Assembly (NCBI GenBank): GCA_002472565.1
Contig: DKSK01000014.1
Location: 43,891 to 107,890, forward strand
Direction: 5' to 3'
From: Bacteroidales bacterium UBA7258
Lineage (GTDB): Bacteria; Bacteroidota; Bacteroidia; Bacteroidales; UBA932
DNA length: 64,000 bases
Position 1 is the first letter of the stretch. The number at the start of each line of letters is the position of its first letter. The notes under the pieces are model-generated. The model was given only the letters and a program-made list of their open reading frames with translations. It did no database searches and had not been told where the DNA came from. A program made the position numbers and the translations under genes. Shown here one piece after another: positions 7,475 to 17,031 of the stretch.

Positions 7475-8482
7475 ATGTTGATATTTGCACAACCACAATA
7501 CCTGCTTCTCTCTCTTCTCTCCCCGCTTTTCCTGGTCGTCTACGGGATCTTGATTCATCTGCGCAGGCGCCGCGTCAGGAAGATCGGAGACGAGGAGCTC
7601 GTCGGCGAACTCATGCCTTCCTATTCCAAGGCTAAGAGCTGGCTGAAGATGGTCTTTTTCAGCCTCTCTTTCCTCTTCCTATGCATAGGAATGGCAAGAC
7701 CCCAGATCGGTGCCAAGCTACAGGAGCATAAGAGTAAGGGAGCGGAGGTGATGATCGCCCTTGATGTGTCCAATTCCATGCTGGCCAGAGACTATACTCC
7801 TGACCGTCTGGAGAGGGCCAAACTGGCCATCTCCCGCCTTACCGACCGTCTTGACGGGGATCGTATAGGTCTGGTTATTTTCGCGGGACAGAGTTTTGTC
7901 CAGCTGCCTATTACCACGGATTACGTGAGCGCCAAGATGTTCCTCGGCAACATCAGCACTTCTTCGGTACCGGTCCAGGGTACTGCCATCGGAGACGCGA
8001 TCACGACCTGCATAAAGAGTTTTTCCACCCAGAGTGAGAACAGCAGGGCGATAATAGTGATAAGCGATGGCGAGAATCACGAGGATGACGCCGTGCAGGC
8101 CGCCAAGGATGCCGCAGACATGGGCATTAAAGTCTATACAATCGGCGTGGGCTCGACTCGTGGCGAACCTATTCCAGTCGAAGGAGGCGGCATGCTCAAG
8201 GACAAGGACGGCAGCATGGTGGTGACCAAGCTTGACGAGAAACTCCTCAGTGATATAGCGGAGGCCGGGAAGGGAGCCTATGTCCATGCGGGAAACGAGG
8301 AATTCGGGCTCAACCCGATAATCGATGACATAAAGAAGATGCAGGACGAGGAATTCAATTCCGTCGTCTTCGAGGAGTACGATGAGCAGTTCATGTACTT
8401 CTTCGCGGCGTCCCTGTTCTTCCTTGCGCTGGCTGCCTTGACGGGGAGCCGCAAAAGCAAGAAACATTTGTTTGTAAGATGA
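7475..8482 (+). CDS. batB: BatB, membrane-anchored VWA protein
   Basis: Second VWA protein of the operon, 335 residues, with helices near 8-28, 57-75 and the C-terminus. The metal-binding motif is D97-x-S99-x-S101 (ALDVSNSM), followed by GTAIGDA and VISDGENHED. It parallels BatA in length and layout, and the motif VFAGQSFVQLP matches VFAGESYTQCP of BatA, showing ancient duplication. The stop overlaps the batC start (ATGATG at 8479-8484), predicting translational coupling. BatA and BatB may form a complex with the TPR protein BatC; this is inference from operon context. Confidence 0.92.
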   Translation: MLIFAQPQYLLLSLLSPLFLVVYGILIHLRRRRVRKIGDEELVGELMPSYSKAKSWLKMVFFSLSFLFLCIGMARPQIGAKLQEHKSKGAEVMIALDVSNSMLARDYTPDRLERAKLAISRLTDRLDGDRIGLVIFAGQSFVQLPITTDYVSAKMFLGNISTSSVPVQGTAIGDAITTCIKSFSTQSENSRAIIVISDGENHEDDAVQAAKDAADMGIKVYTIGVGSTRGEPIPVEGGGMLKDKDGSMVVTKLDEKLLSDIAEAGKGAYVHAGNEEFGLNPIIDDIKKMQDEEFNSVVFEEYDEQFMYFFAASLFFLALAALTGSRKSKKHLFVR

Positions 8483-9210
8483 TGAATTTCAAATACATAC
8501 TCTCTTTAATCGTGGCCTTGACCCTTTCTCTCGGTGCTTCGGCCCAGGCAGACAGGCATTTTGTGCGCCAGGGAAACCGCAAGTTCGGCAAGGAGAACTG
8601 GCAGGAGGCCGAGATTGGTTACAGAAAGGCCTTGGTGAGGGATTCGACTTCGTTGGCGGCCACCTACAATCTTGCCAATACCCTTTACAAGGAGGGTCAT
8701 TATGATTTCGCTGATTCTACGATGAGGAGGATTTCAGGGACGGCTCCTATTTCATCGCATGCGTCCGACTATTATTATAATCTCGGGGACATAGCCATAG
8801 GAAAGAAGGATTGGCAGAGCGCCGTGGATGCCTTCAAGAAGAGCATTCTGCTGAATCCTGGGGATTTGGAGGCCAAGGAGAATTATGCCTATGCCAAGAA
8901 GATGCTGGACAAGCAGATGGGTGGCGGCCAGGGGCAGAATCAACAGGACCAGAATAAGAATCAACAGGACCAGCAGAATCAGCAGAATCAACAGAATCAG
9001 CAGAATCAACAGAATCAGCAGAATCAGCAGAATCAAGGCCAGAATCAGGATCAAATGAATCAGAACGGAGGAGGAGAGGGAAAGATTTCCCCTCAGCAGG
9101 CCCAGCAGATTTTGAGGGCTATCCAGGCTAAGGAGGAACAGACTAAGGACAAGGTCAACAAGGAGAAGGCTCAGGCGGCAGGGTCCAGGCAGAAGGAGAA
9201 AAACTGGTAG
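8479..9210 (+). CDS. batC: BatC, exported TPR protein with a Gln/Asn-rich tail
   Basis: Periplasmic tetratricopeptide-repeat protein of 243 residues. The signal peptide is at 1-23 (ending GASAQ) and TPR units span about 28-145 (a clear one is GKKDWQSAVDAFKKSILLNP). A low-complexity Gln/Asn tract covers about 152-195, and a charged helical tail ends the protein. TPR domains bind other proteins, so it probably bridges Bat components. The Q/N tract is coded by a 9-bp tandem repeat and is likely variable in length. The gene overlaps batB by 4 nt, and batD-batE follows after 12 nt, preceded by AGGAGGAAGGAG. Confidence 0.9.
   Translation: MMNFKYILSLIVALTLSLGASAQADRHFVRQGNRKFGKENWQEAEIGYRKALVRDSTSLAATYNLANTLYKEGHYDFADSTMRRISGTAPISSHASDYYYNLGDIAIGKKDWQSAVDAFKKSILLNPGDLEAKENYAYAKKMLDKQMGGGQGQNQQDQNKNQQDQQNQQNQQNQQNQQNQQNQQNQGQNQDQMNQNGGGEGKISPQQAQQILRAIQAKEEQTKDKVNKEKAQAAGSRQKEKNW
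8933..9063 (+). repeat. 9-bp tandem repeat coding for Gln-Asn-Gln units in batC
   Basis: Imperfect copies of CAGAATCAA/CAGAATCAG follow one another with few interruptions, giving a (Q-N-Q)n tract. The unit is three codons, so slippage alters tract length without a frameshift. Confidence 0.85.
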
Positions 9211-9222
9211 GAGGAAGGAGAC

Positions 9223-11835
9223 ATGAAAAGATTAATATCCATATTGATTTTTCTTTTTGTGGCCGTTCAGCTATGGTCGCAAAATTCCATAAGGGTCCAG
9301 GTTGAGAATATGGTGGCCCTTGATGAACAGTTCAATGTGACTTTCATCATCGACGGAGAGAACAGCCCCGTGGATTTCCAATGGAGCCAGGGGAATGATT
9401 TCCAGCTTGTCTGGGGACCGCAGAAGGGCTCTTCTACCAGCATCCAGATAATCAACGGCAAACGCAGCAAGTCCGTTCAGACGAATTTTACCTACGTGCT
9501 CATGCCGAAGAAGACAGGAACCTTCACCCTTCCCCGCGCCTCGGCCAAGGTAAACGGCAGACAGATTTATTCGGAAGAGGCAAGCGTCCAGGTGGTTTCT
9601 AACGGCGCATCTTCTTCCTCCTCTCCTCGCTCGTCTTCCTCTTCTGCCGCCGCTACGGGGGACATCGCCTCTGTAGACCTCTTCATGAGGCTGAGCCTCA
9701 GCCGTTCCAGTGCCGTCATAGGGGAACCCATAACAGCGACTCTCAAGCTTTACCAGCGGGTCAACATCGCAGGTTTCGAAAACGCCAAGTTTCCGAGTTT
9801 CAACGGTTTCTGGAGTCAGGAGACCTATGCCCCTACGAATATCCAGTTCAGGCGCGAAACCATCGACGACAAACTCTATCAGGCGGCCGTCATAAGGTCC
9901 TGGGTGATAATTCCTCAGCAGGCAGGAGCCCTCAAGGTGGATCCGGCCGAACTCGTTTGCCTGGTCAATGTCGAGACCAGCTCCGGCCACGGCAGCATTT
10001 TCGATGAATTTTTCGATACCGGATATCAGACGGTCCGCAAGAGAGTCACGACTCCTGCCCTCACCGTGAATGTAAGACAGCTTCCGTCCGGCCAGCCTTC
10101 TTCTTTCGGAGGAGGAGTAGGTAAATTCACCATGGACGTGAAACTTGACAAGGATTCGCTTAAGACTCATGACGCCGCTTCGCTCATGGTGACAGTTCAG
10201 GGACGAGGCAATGTCTCTCTCCTGGAAGCCCCGACCGTGAAATTCCCGGCGGACTTCGAAGCCTACGATGAGAAGACCACCGACAATACCGACAAGTCCA
10301 ACGGCGGAACCTCGGGCGGCAAGACCTTTGAATTCCCGTTCATACCGAGGAGCCATGGGGACTTCACCATAGATCCGGTAGAATATTCTTATTACGACGT
10401 TGAGCAAGGCAAATATGTCACTCTGCGATCCGCCCCGATCCGTGTCCATGTGGCCAAGGGAGAGGGTGGGGATTCCGATGCCGGAGCGGTTTCATCCTCC
10501 GCTCCTTCGGTGGAAAAGAAGGGAGTGAAGGACCTCGCCAAGGATATCCGCTTCATCAAGACAGAAAAGCCCTCGCTCAAGGTTGGGCGCAGCTTCTTCG
10601 CAGGTTCTCCTGCATGGTGGATTCTCCTCGGCCTCTTCGCCGCGGCCGGCGCCGGAGTATGGCTTGCCATGCGTAAGGCTGCTTCCATGCGGGCGAATGT
10701 CGCCTTGAGCCGCAACAGGGGAGCGGTCAAGGCCGCCAGAAATCGTCTCAAGAAGGCAGGAGACTTCCTCTCCAAGAATCTGTATTCAGCCTTTTACGAG
10801 GAATTGCACAGGGCCCTGCTGGGCTATGCCTCTGACAAACTCAACATGGGCGTCGAAGAACTTGACAAGGACAATATCGCCTCCCGATTTGCCGAGAACG
10901 GGGTGTCGGAGGAAGTCGTAGGCCAGTTCATCGGCCTGCTTGATGCCTGTGACTATGCCCGCTATTCTCCTGACGCAGGACATGAGGCCATGAGCGCCCA
11001 TTATGAGAGCGCCGTGACCGCGATTTCGAACATTGAATCTCAGATGAAAGGAAAGAAGAAAAACGGCCCAGGAGCCGCCGCACTGGTGCTGGCGGCCCTC
11101 CTCATGCTGCCTTCGGCCGGAGCCAGGGCCGACGCCTATCTGGACTCGCTCTGGACGGCCGGCACTGAAGCCTATCAGGCCGGAAGGTGGGACGACGCGG
11201 TCCGCGACTGGTCCTCGCTGGAAAACGCCGGCGTGGAGTCCGCCGAGGTCTACACGAATCTCGGGGACGCCTATTTCAAGGGCGGAGACTATACCCGTTC
11301 CATACTCTGCTATGAACGCGCCCTCAAGGTAGATCCTTCCTATTCGGACGCCCGCTACAATCTCGCCTATGCCAACACCTTCATTCAGGACAAGATAGAC
11401 CCGGTCCCGGAGTTCTTCCTCAAGAGCTGGGCCCGCAATTTCAGCTACATCTTCACTTCCGACACCTGGGCAGTGCTGGCCCTATCCTTCTTCGCACTGG
11501 TCGTGGCCCTCTTCCTGCTTTTCCTGCTCGGAGATACGGCCGCAAAACGCAGGCTGGGCTTTTTCGCGGCCCTTGCCGCCCTGATTTTGAGCCTCATCTC
11601 AGCCGGCTGTTCCTTCTGGGGGAGGACTGCCTATACCCATTCCGACGGAGCGATAGTCATTTCTCCGGTCTGCTCGGTCAAGAGTTCTCCTTCGAGAGAA
11701 TCGGCAACGGATCTCTTCGTTCTACATGAAGGGACCAAGGTCCGCATTCTTGATCAGGTGGGCGAATGGAAAAATGTCGAACTCGCCGACGGCAGGCAGG
11801 GCTGGGTGAAATTCGGAGATATCGAGATAATCTGA
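9223..11835 (+). CDS. BatD-BatE fusion protein
   Basis: 870 residues, about the sum of BatD and BatE, which are separate genes in Bacteroides. The BatD part has a signal peptide (1-19), periplasmic BatD repeats with a Ser-rich linker near 127-146, a membrane helix at about 465-483 and a cytoplasmic helical domain to about 607. The BatE part begins at Met608 with what looks like a complete second signal peptide (MKGKKKNG, a hydrophobic core, then PSAGARA). TPR units at about 640-720, two helices at about 747-770 and 778-797, and an SH3-like domain at 815-870 follow. At the junction (11044-11047) the bases read ATGA, the overlap type used elsewhere in this operon, so a one-base shift may have fused two overlapping genes. 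Topology stays consistent if the internal signal peptide acts as a membrane helix or is cleaved. Confidence 0.88.
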   Translation: MKRLISILIFLFVAVQLWSQNSIRVQVENMVALDEQFNVTFIIDGENSPVDFQWSQGNDFQLVWGPQKGSSTSIQIINGKRSKSVQTNFTYVLMPKKTGTFTLPRASAKVNGRQIYSEEASVQVVSNGASSSSSPRSSSSSAAATGDIASVDLFMRLSLSRSSAVIGEPITATLKLYQRVNIAGFENAKFPSFNGFWSQETYAPTNIQFRRETIDDKLYQAAVIRSWVIIPQQAGALKVDPAELVCLVNVETSSGHGSIFDEFFDTGYQTVRKRVTTPALTVNVRQLPSGQPSSFGGGVGKFTMDVKLDKDSLKTHDAASLMVTVQGRGNVSLLEAPTVKFPADFEAYDEKTTDNTDKSNGGTSGGKTFEFPFIPRSHGDFTIDPVEYSYYDVEQGKYVTLRSAPIRVHVAKGEGGDSDAGAVSSSAPSVEKKGVKDLAKDIRFIKTEKPSLKVGRSFFAGSPAWWILLGLFAAAGAGVWLAMRKAASMRANVALSRNRGAVKAARNRLKKAGDFLSKNLYSAFYEELHRALLGYASDKLNMGVEELDKDNIASRFAENGVSEEVVGQFIGLLDACDYARYSPDAGHEAMSAHYESAVTAISNIESQMKGKKKNGPGAAALVLAALLMLPSAGARADAYLDSLWTAGTEAYQAGRWDDAVRDWSSLENAGVESAEVYTNLGDAYFKGGDYTRSILCYERALKVDPSYSDARYNLAYANTFIQDKIDPVPEFFLKSWARNFSYIFTSDTWAVLALSFFALVVALFLLFLLGDTAAKRRLGFFAALAALILSLISAGCSFWGRTAYTHSDGAIVISPVCSVKSSPSRESATDLFVLHEGTKVRILDQVGEWKNVELADGRQGWVKFGDIEII

Positions 11836-11883
11836 TTTGGATTTCTCCCTGCAAGGAGGTAAATTTAGGGCAAATAGGGCTCT

Positions 11884-13800
11884 ATGAAACTCAGAAATAT
11901 TATTCTCGGGGCCTTTCTGACGCTGTCAGGAGGGCTTTCTGTTTGTGCTGAAGACGGAAAACCGCTCACTTTCGCCTTCGTAACCGACACCCACATCGCC
12001 TTAGGCTCAGCCTCCGAGCGGGCTCTGAGCGCGGTGATAAAAGACATAAACGCTGATGATTCCCTCCGCTTCGTGATTTTCGGAGGGGATATCACGGACT
12101 TCGGTACAAAGGCGGAGTTCCGTAGATTCAAGGCCTCGGCTGATTCGCTCAATAAGGAATGGTACATTCTGGCGGGCAATCACGATGCCTGCTGGTCGGC
12201 GAGCGGCTGCAATGACTATCCGGATGTCTTCGGCTATGAGACCATGGATTTCACCGTCGGAGGCTGGAGATTCTTAGGCTGCAACAGCGGCCCTGACATG
12301 AGGATGGCCCCTGCCCTTGTGCCACGTGAGACCATGAACTGGCTCAAAGACCTAAAGCCGGGCTCCAAGGCGGTTTTCGTCAATCATTTCCCGATGGACT
12401 CTTCGGTCCTGAATTATTTCGACGTCACCCGGGAGCTGAAACGCCTTGACGTCCGCCTTGAAATAGGAGGCCACCTCCATGCAAACAAGGTTCGCAATTA
12501 TTCCGGAATCCCGGGGATTATCTGCCGCTCCTCCCTTGCCGCCAACGGGGCTTCCGGCTACACCGTCTTCCGTCTGTGGGATGATCATGTCGAGGCGTCT
12601 GAGAGGAGAATATATCTTTCCGGTGGCAGCAGGACGGAGATTAACTGGTATGAAACGCCTCTCAAACATGTTCCCGACACTGTAAGATATGACTCTCACG
12701 GCCTCCCTTCCGATTATCCATGGATGAGATATGAGGTCAACGACAAGTATCCTCAGGTCAGGGAAGTCTGGAAGATCCAGGATTCCGCCAACGTCGTTTC
12801 GGGTTTCGCCGTCAAAGGAGGCAGGGCTTTTTACACTCTGGCATCTTATCCTTCCGGAGGGGTGCATGCGGTCAAGATCTCCGACGGCTCCTTCGTCTGG
12901 AAGCGCATCGTTCCCGGCAAACTTTTCTCCACTCCTGCAGTCAGCGGGAATTCGCTGGTAATCCCTACCTACGGAGGAAGCCTGCTATCTCTAAAGATCA
13001 GGAACGGAAAGATGAATATTGCAGCGTCTTTCGTCAAGGATGAAGGAAGGATAGTGTATTCAGTGGCTTCTCCAGTTGTGATGGACGGGGTCGCTTACAT
13101 TGGAACCTCGCAGGGTGTCTTTTATGCCGTCAGGGTGAGGCAAAAGAAGATTCTCTGGAAATTCGAAGGCGTTGAAGGTCATATGTCTTCGACCCCGTAT
13201 GTGGACAATGAGCAGGTCGTTTTCGGTACATGGGGACGTAAACTCTACTCTCTCGACCCGAAGACCGGGGCCTTGCAGTGGGTATGGACAGGACCTAGCT
13301 CGTCCAGAATGATTTCCCCGGCCAACGTGGTTCCGGTCAAGGCGGACGGCAAGATTTTCATCGCCGTGCCTAACCGCAAGGTCTACGCCCTCGACGCCGC
13401 GACGGGAAAGGAACTCTATGTCGCGAACGGAGGAAGAGACGCCATCTGCCTGAGCGAAGACGGCAAGACTCTCTATTCTAAGACCATGTTCCATCATGTC
13501 TATGCCCTCGACACCGGAGCTCCTTCAGAAAAGAGGCTTTGGGAGGTGGAAGATAGCACCGGCTACGATATTTCTCCTTCCGCCCTTAAGGAGATTGCCG
13601 GAACCTTGCTCATACCTACCGATAAGGGTAACATCATCGCCCTTGATTCCAGGAACGGAGACTTCCTCTGGGCTCACAAGATTTCCACCGCCCTCGTCAA
13701 TCCTCTTTCGGCTTGGGTGAAGAATGACAGAATAATGATCCTTTGTTCGACGATGGACGGGACGGTAAGCCTCCTCTCCGCCCCTACTAATAACAGATAA
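11884..13800 (+). CDS. Exported calcineurin-like metallophosphatase fused to a PQQ-type beta-propeller
   Basis: 638 residues with a signal peptide (1-22). Residues 27-210 are a calcineurin-type phosphoesterase with all metal motifs: DTH (D35, H37), GGD (D69), GNHD (98-101), a histidine in VNHFP (H168) and GGHLH (195-199). From about 270 to the end, repeated blades with YALD-type and GxLxW strands (for example KTGALQWVW, RNGDFLWAH) indicate a PQQ-like/WD beta-propeller. It would act in the periplasm or on the surface on an unknown phosphoester. It lies 48 bp after the Bat operon; GGAGG at 11855-11859 is too far from the ATG to serve as its ribosome-binding site, and TAAATTTA at 11861-11868 is a one-mismatch promoter box. 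The GH2 gene follows after 15 nt, so the two are probably cotranscribed. Confidence 0.85.
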   Translation: MKLRNIILGAFLTLSGGLSVCAEDGKPLTFAFVTDTHIALGSASERALSAVIKDINADDSLRFVIFGGDITDFGTKAEFRRFKASADSLNKEWYILAGNHDACWSASGCNDYPDVFGYETMDFTVGGWRFLGCNSGPDMRMAPALVPRETMNWLKDLKPGSKAVFVNHFPMDSSVLNYFDVTRELKRLDVRLEIGGHLHANKVRNYSGIPGIICRSSLAANGASGYTVFRLWDDHVEASERRIYLSGGSRTEINWYETPLKHVPDTVRYDSHGLPSDYPWMRYEVNDKYPQVREVWKIQDSANVVSGFAVKGGRAFYTLASYPSGGVHAVKISDGSFVWKRIVPGKLFSTPAVSGNSLVIPTYGGSLLSLKIRNGKMNIAASFVKDEGRIVYSVASPVVMDGVAYIGTSQGVFYAVRVRQKKILWKFEGVEGHMSSTPYVDNEQVVFGTWGRKLYSLDPKTGALQWVWTGPSSSRMISPANVVPVKADGKIFIAVPNRKVYALDAATGKELYVANGGRDAICLSEDGKTLYSKTMFHHVYALDTGAPSEKRLWEVEDSTGYDISPSALKEIAGTLLIPTDKGNIIALDSRNGDFLWAHKISTALVNPLSAWVKNDRIMILCSTMDGTVSLLSAPTNNR

Positions 13801-13815
13801 CGCAACTGCCTGACC

Positions 13816-16800
13816 ATGAAAAAGATAATACTAACGCTGATAAGCCTGGCTATGGCGCTCCCGGCCTTGGCCGCGGCGACCGAAGCTTGGCGGGACCCAG
13901 GCCTCAACGAGGAGGGCCGCCTTCCCATGACCACAAGCTTCACTACCGATGCCCGTGAAGAACTGAGCCTGGACGGGATGTGGAAATTCAATTTCTGCAA
14001 GAGTGTCTCGACGCGTCTCCATGGATTCGAAGCCACGAATTACGATGATTCCTCATGGGGAGAGATCCCTGTCCCCGGTATGCTGGAGCTCAACGGCTAT
14101 GGGGACCCTCTCTACCTTAACATCGGATATGCATGGAGAGGCCATTTCAAAAATAATCCTCCCTACGTGCCAGAGGAAAACAATTATGTAGGCCAATACA
14201 GGCGTGGCTTCATGCTGCCTTCCTCCTGGAAAGGGCGCAAGATCGTCCTTTCCATCGGTTCCGCCACCTCAAATCTCAGGGTCTGGGTCAATGGAAAAGA
14301 GGCCGGATATAGCGAAGACAGCAAGCTCCAGGCAGATTTTGACATAACCAAATTCCTCCGTCCAGGAGAGAACACCATTGCCATGGAGGTTTTCCGCTGG
14401 TGCGACGGAAGCTACCTTGAAGACCAGGATTTCTGGCGTTTCACCGGAATCGCCCGCGGGGTCAAGCTTATCGCCCGCCCTGCGGAAGGAATCACCGACA
14501 TACACGTGTGCGCCGGAATGGATGGTAAAGCCTCCGTGCAGGCACCTGTGACCGGGGGAGTCGCTTCCGTGCTTTTTGAAATCCTGTCTCCGGAAGGCAA
14601 GAGCCTGGCCAGGGCCTCTCTTTCCGGAAAGGCTTCAGCCAGGGGAGCAAGCCTCAGCGTAGCGGATCCTTCTCTCTGGAGCGCCGAAACCCCTGTCCTT
14701 TATACGCTCAAGGTGAAGGCCATGGACAAGAAGGGAAGCGATATCGAGACTGCCGAAGTGAAGTTCGGTTTCAGAACGGTGGAAATAAAGGACGCACAGC
14801 TTCTGGTCAACGGTAAAGCGGTGCTTATCAAAGGCGTAGACCGTCATGAGATGAGCCCTTACGGAGGCTATGTAGTCAGCGAGGAAGAGATGATACGCGA
14901 CATAAGGGTCATGAAGTCCCTGAACATCAACGCCGTGCGCACCTGCCATTACCCTGACGACCCGCGCTGGCTCAGCCTCTGCGACCTTTACGGCCTCTAT
15001 GTGGTCGATGAAGGCAACATCGAGTCCCACGGAATGGGCTATGGTGACAAGACCCTCGCCGCCCGTCCGGACTATGCGCAGGCCCATCTCGAGAGGGATC
15101 TCAGGATGGTCAGCCGTGACTACAACCACCCTTCGGTCATAATCTGGAGCCTGGGAAACGAGGCCGGCAACGGAGAGAATTTCTATGCCGCCTACAAGGC
15201 CGTGAAAGCCGCCGACCCGACCCGTCCTGTCCAATACGAAAGGGCCGTGACCGACTGGGACTCCGACATATATTGTCCTATGTATCCGAGCCCCGACGGG
15301 ATTCTCAAATGGGTTTCCCAGGAACCGCGCAAACCGCTCATCTGCTGCGAATATGCCCACGCCATGGGCAATTCCATGGGTAATTTCAAGGAGTATTGGG
15401 ACCTTGTCCGTTCTCTTCCGACCTATCAGGGTGGTTTCATCTGGGATTTCGCGGACCAGGCTCTCCGCCGGCCTTCTTCCGCCCCTGGCACCGACCATAT
15501 TTTCGCCTATGGCGGAGATTTCAATGACTTCGATCCTTCGGACGGCTCCTTCAACTGCAACGGTGTACTTGCGGCCGACAGGTCCTATCATCCTCATGCC
15601 TATGAGGTGCGCTACCAGTACCAGGACATTTGGACGGCTCCGGCTTCTTCCGAGCCTTATCCCGCCCGCGCCGACTGGTCCAAGATAAAGGTCCATAATG
15701 AATTCTTCTTCAAGGACCTGAGCTCTTACAGAATGGAGTGGGAGGTTTTGGCAGACGGCAGACCTGTAATTTCCGGAGTCGTTCCCAAGCTTCACGCCGC
15801 TCCTGGCCAGGATGAAATTATCGACCTCGGCTTCGGCTCCGGCCTTCTTCCGACTGATACGGACATTTATCTGAATGTCAGATATCTGCTCAATTCCGCC
15901 GACGGCCTCCTGCCGTCAGGAGCGCAGGTGGCCTACGGGCAGCTCTGCCTGCAGAAGGGGAGGCTCGGTCTTCCGGACTACGCTTCCGGCTCTGACGCCC
16001 ACGGATGCTCCGTCGCTCCTGCCTTCACCGAGGACTCCGCGGCCCTGACACTCAGCGGCCTTGTCCCCGCCAGCTCTATTTCCGCACCTTCCGGCTCCTC
16101 TATGGATGCCTCGACCCTTTACTCCGGCTCCACCTGGACCTCCGTCTGGACGGCGAAATTTGACAAGGCTTCCGGCTCCCTCGCCTCCTACACCGTGAAC
16201 GGCCGCGAACTTCTCAAGGCCCCTCTGACCCCGTCCTTCGGCCGTGCCCCTACCGAGAACGACCTCGGAGCCGGGCTCCAGGACAAACAGAACGTATGGC
16301 GCTATCCTGACCTCGAACCTGAATCCTTCGACATGGCGTCCGAAGCCTCCGGAACCAGGGTCACCGTGAAATACAAAGCCTTCGCCGGCGCCGCCCTCAC
16401 CATGACCTACCATATCCATGGAGACGGAACCATAGACGGAGAAGAGTCCATGGCCGATGCCGGCGGACTTTCGGATGCCCCCGACCTCTTCCGCTTCGGC
16501 ATGGAACTGACCATGCCGGGCGAATTCTCGACTCTTGATTTCTACGGGCTCGGTCCATGGGAAAACTACTCCGACCGCAATTCCTCCGCCCTTGTAGGCG
16601 TCTATTCACAAAGGGTTGAGGACCAGTACCACTATGGCTATGTCCGTCCTCAGGAGTCCGGCAACCATTGCGGGCTCAGGTGGATGAGGCTGACTGACGG
16701 CTCCGGCCTCGGCCTGGAGTTCCGTGCTGACTCGCTTTTCTCCGGTTCTGCCCTGCCGTTCTCCCAGAAAGAACTTGACGTGGCCCTGACCGATCCTCGT

Positions 16801-17031
16801 CCGCGCCCTAACCCGACCAATTTCCAGGCCGGCAATGCCCTGCATTCTCTTGAACTCAAGGCTCTCGCGCATGAAGGGGAACGCTCGCTCGGAAAGACCG
16901 TCGTTCATTTCGACCTGGCCCAGCAAGGAGTGGCCGGCATTGACACCTGGGGTTCCAAGCCTCTGGAAAAATATCGCCTCCACGCCGTTCCGCGCACCTT
17001 CCGCTTCCGCCTCCGCCCGCTGACCAGGTAG
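13816..17031 (+). CDS. Secreted GH2 beta-galactosidase (LacZ type)
   Basis: Five-domain LacZ-like glycoside hydrolase of 1071 residues that would release terminal beta-galactose (or a related sugar) in the periplasm. It has a signal peptide (1-19), then the sugar-binding jelly roll, an Ig-like domain, the TIM barrel and the C-terminal beta-galactosidase small chain. Catalytic residues are present: acid/base E449 in SLGNEAGNG and nucleophile E512 in CCEYAHAMGNS. The motif IKGVDRHEMSP marks the barrel start. Length matches LacZ (about 1020) plus the signal peptide. It follows the metallophosphatase by 15 nt. Its 3' end is included in a 129-bp repeat that recurs at 27666-27794, and a decayed piece of a related GH2 gene lies there too. 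Confidence 0.9.
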   Translation: MKKIILTLISLAMALPALAAATEAWRDPGLNEEGRLPMTTSFTTDAREELSLDGMWKFNFCKSVSTRLHGFEATNYDDSSWGEIPVPGMLELNGYGDPLYLNIGYAWRGHFKNNPPYVPEENNYVGQYRRGFMLPSSWKGRKIVLSIGSATSNLRVWVNGKEAGYSEDSKLQADFDITKFLRPGENTIAMEVFRWCDGSYLEDQDFWRFTGIARGVKLIARPAEGITDIHVCAGMDGKASVQAPVTGGVASVLFEILSPEGKSLARASLSGKASARGASLSVADPSLWSAETPVLYTLKVKAMDKKGSDIETAEVKFGFRTVEIKDAQLLVNGKAVLIKGVDRHEMSPYGGYVVSEEEMIRDIRVMKSLNINAVRTCHYPDDPRWLSLCDLYGLYVVDEGNIESHGMGYGDKTLAARPDYAQAHLERDLRMVSRDYNHPSVIIWSLGNEAGNGENFYAAYKAVKAADPTRPVQYERAVTDWDSDIYCPMYPSPDGILKWVSQEPRKPLICCEYAHAMGNSMGNFKEYWDLVRSLPTYQGGFIWDFADQALRRPSSAPGTDHIFAYGGDFNDFDPSDGSFNCNGVLAADRSYHPHAYEVRYQYQDIWTAPASSEPYPARADWSKIKVHNEFFFKDLSSYRMEWEVLADGRPVISGVVPKLHAAPGQDEIIDLGFGSGLLPTDTDIYLNVRYLLNSADGLLPSGAQVAYGQLCLQKGRLGLPDYASGSDAHGCSVAPAFTEDSAALTLSGLVPASSISAPSGSSMDASTLYSGSTWTSVWTAKFDKASGSLASYTVNGRELLKAPLTPSFGRAPTENDLGAGLQDKQNVWRYPDLEPESFDMASEASGTRVTVKYKAFAGAALTMTYHIHGDGTIDGEESMADAGGLSDAPDLFRFGMELTMPGEFSTLDFYGLGPWENYSDRNSSALVGVYSQRVEDQYHYGYVRPQESGNHCGLRWMRLTDGSGLGLEFRADSLFSGSALPFSQKELDVALTDPRPRPNPTNFQAGNALHSLELKALAHEGERSLGKTVVHFDLAQQGVAGIDTWGSKPLEKYRLHAVPRTFRFRLRPLTR

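Noticed and set aside
14635..15795. Long open frame antisense to the GH2 gene
   Set aside because: It lies wholly opposite the conserved catalytic barrel of the beta-galactosidase; such frames arise from GC-rich third positions.
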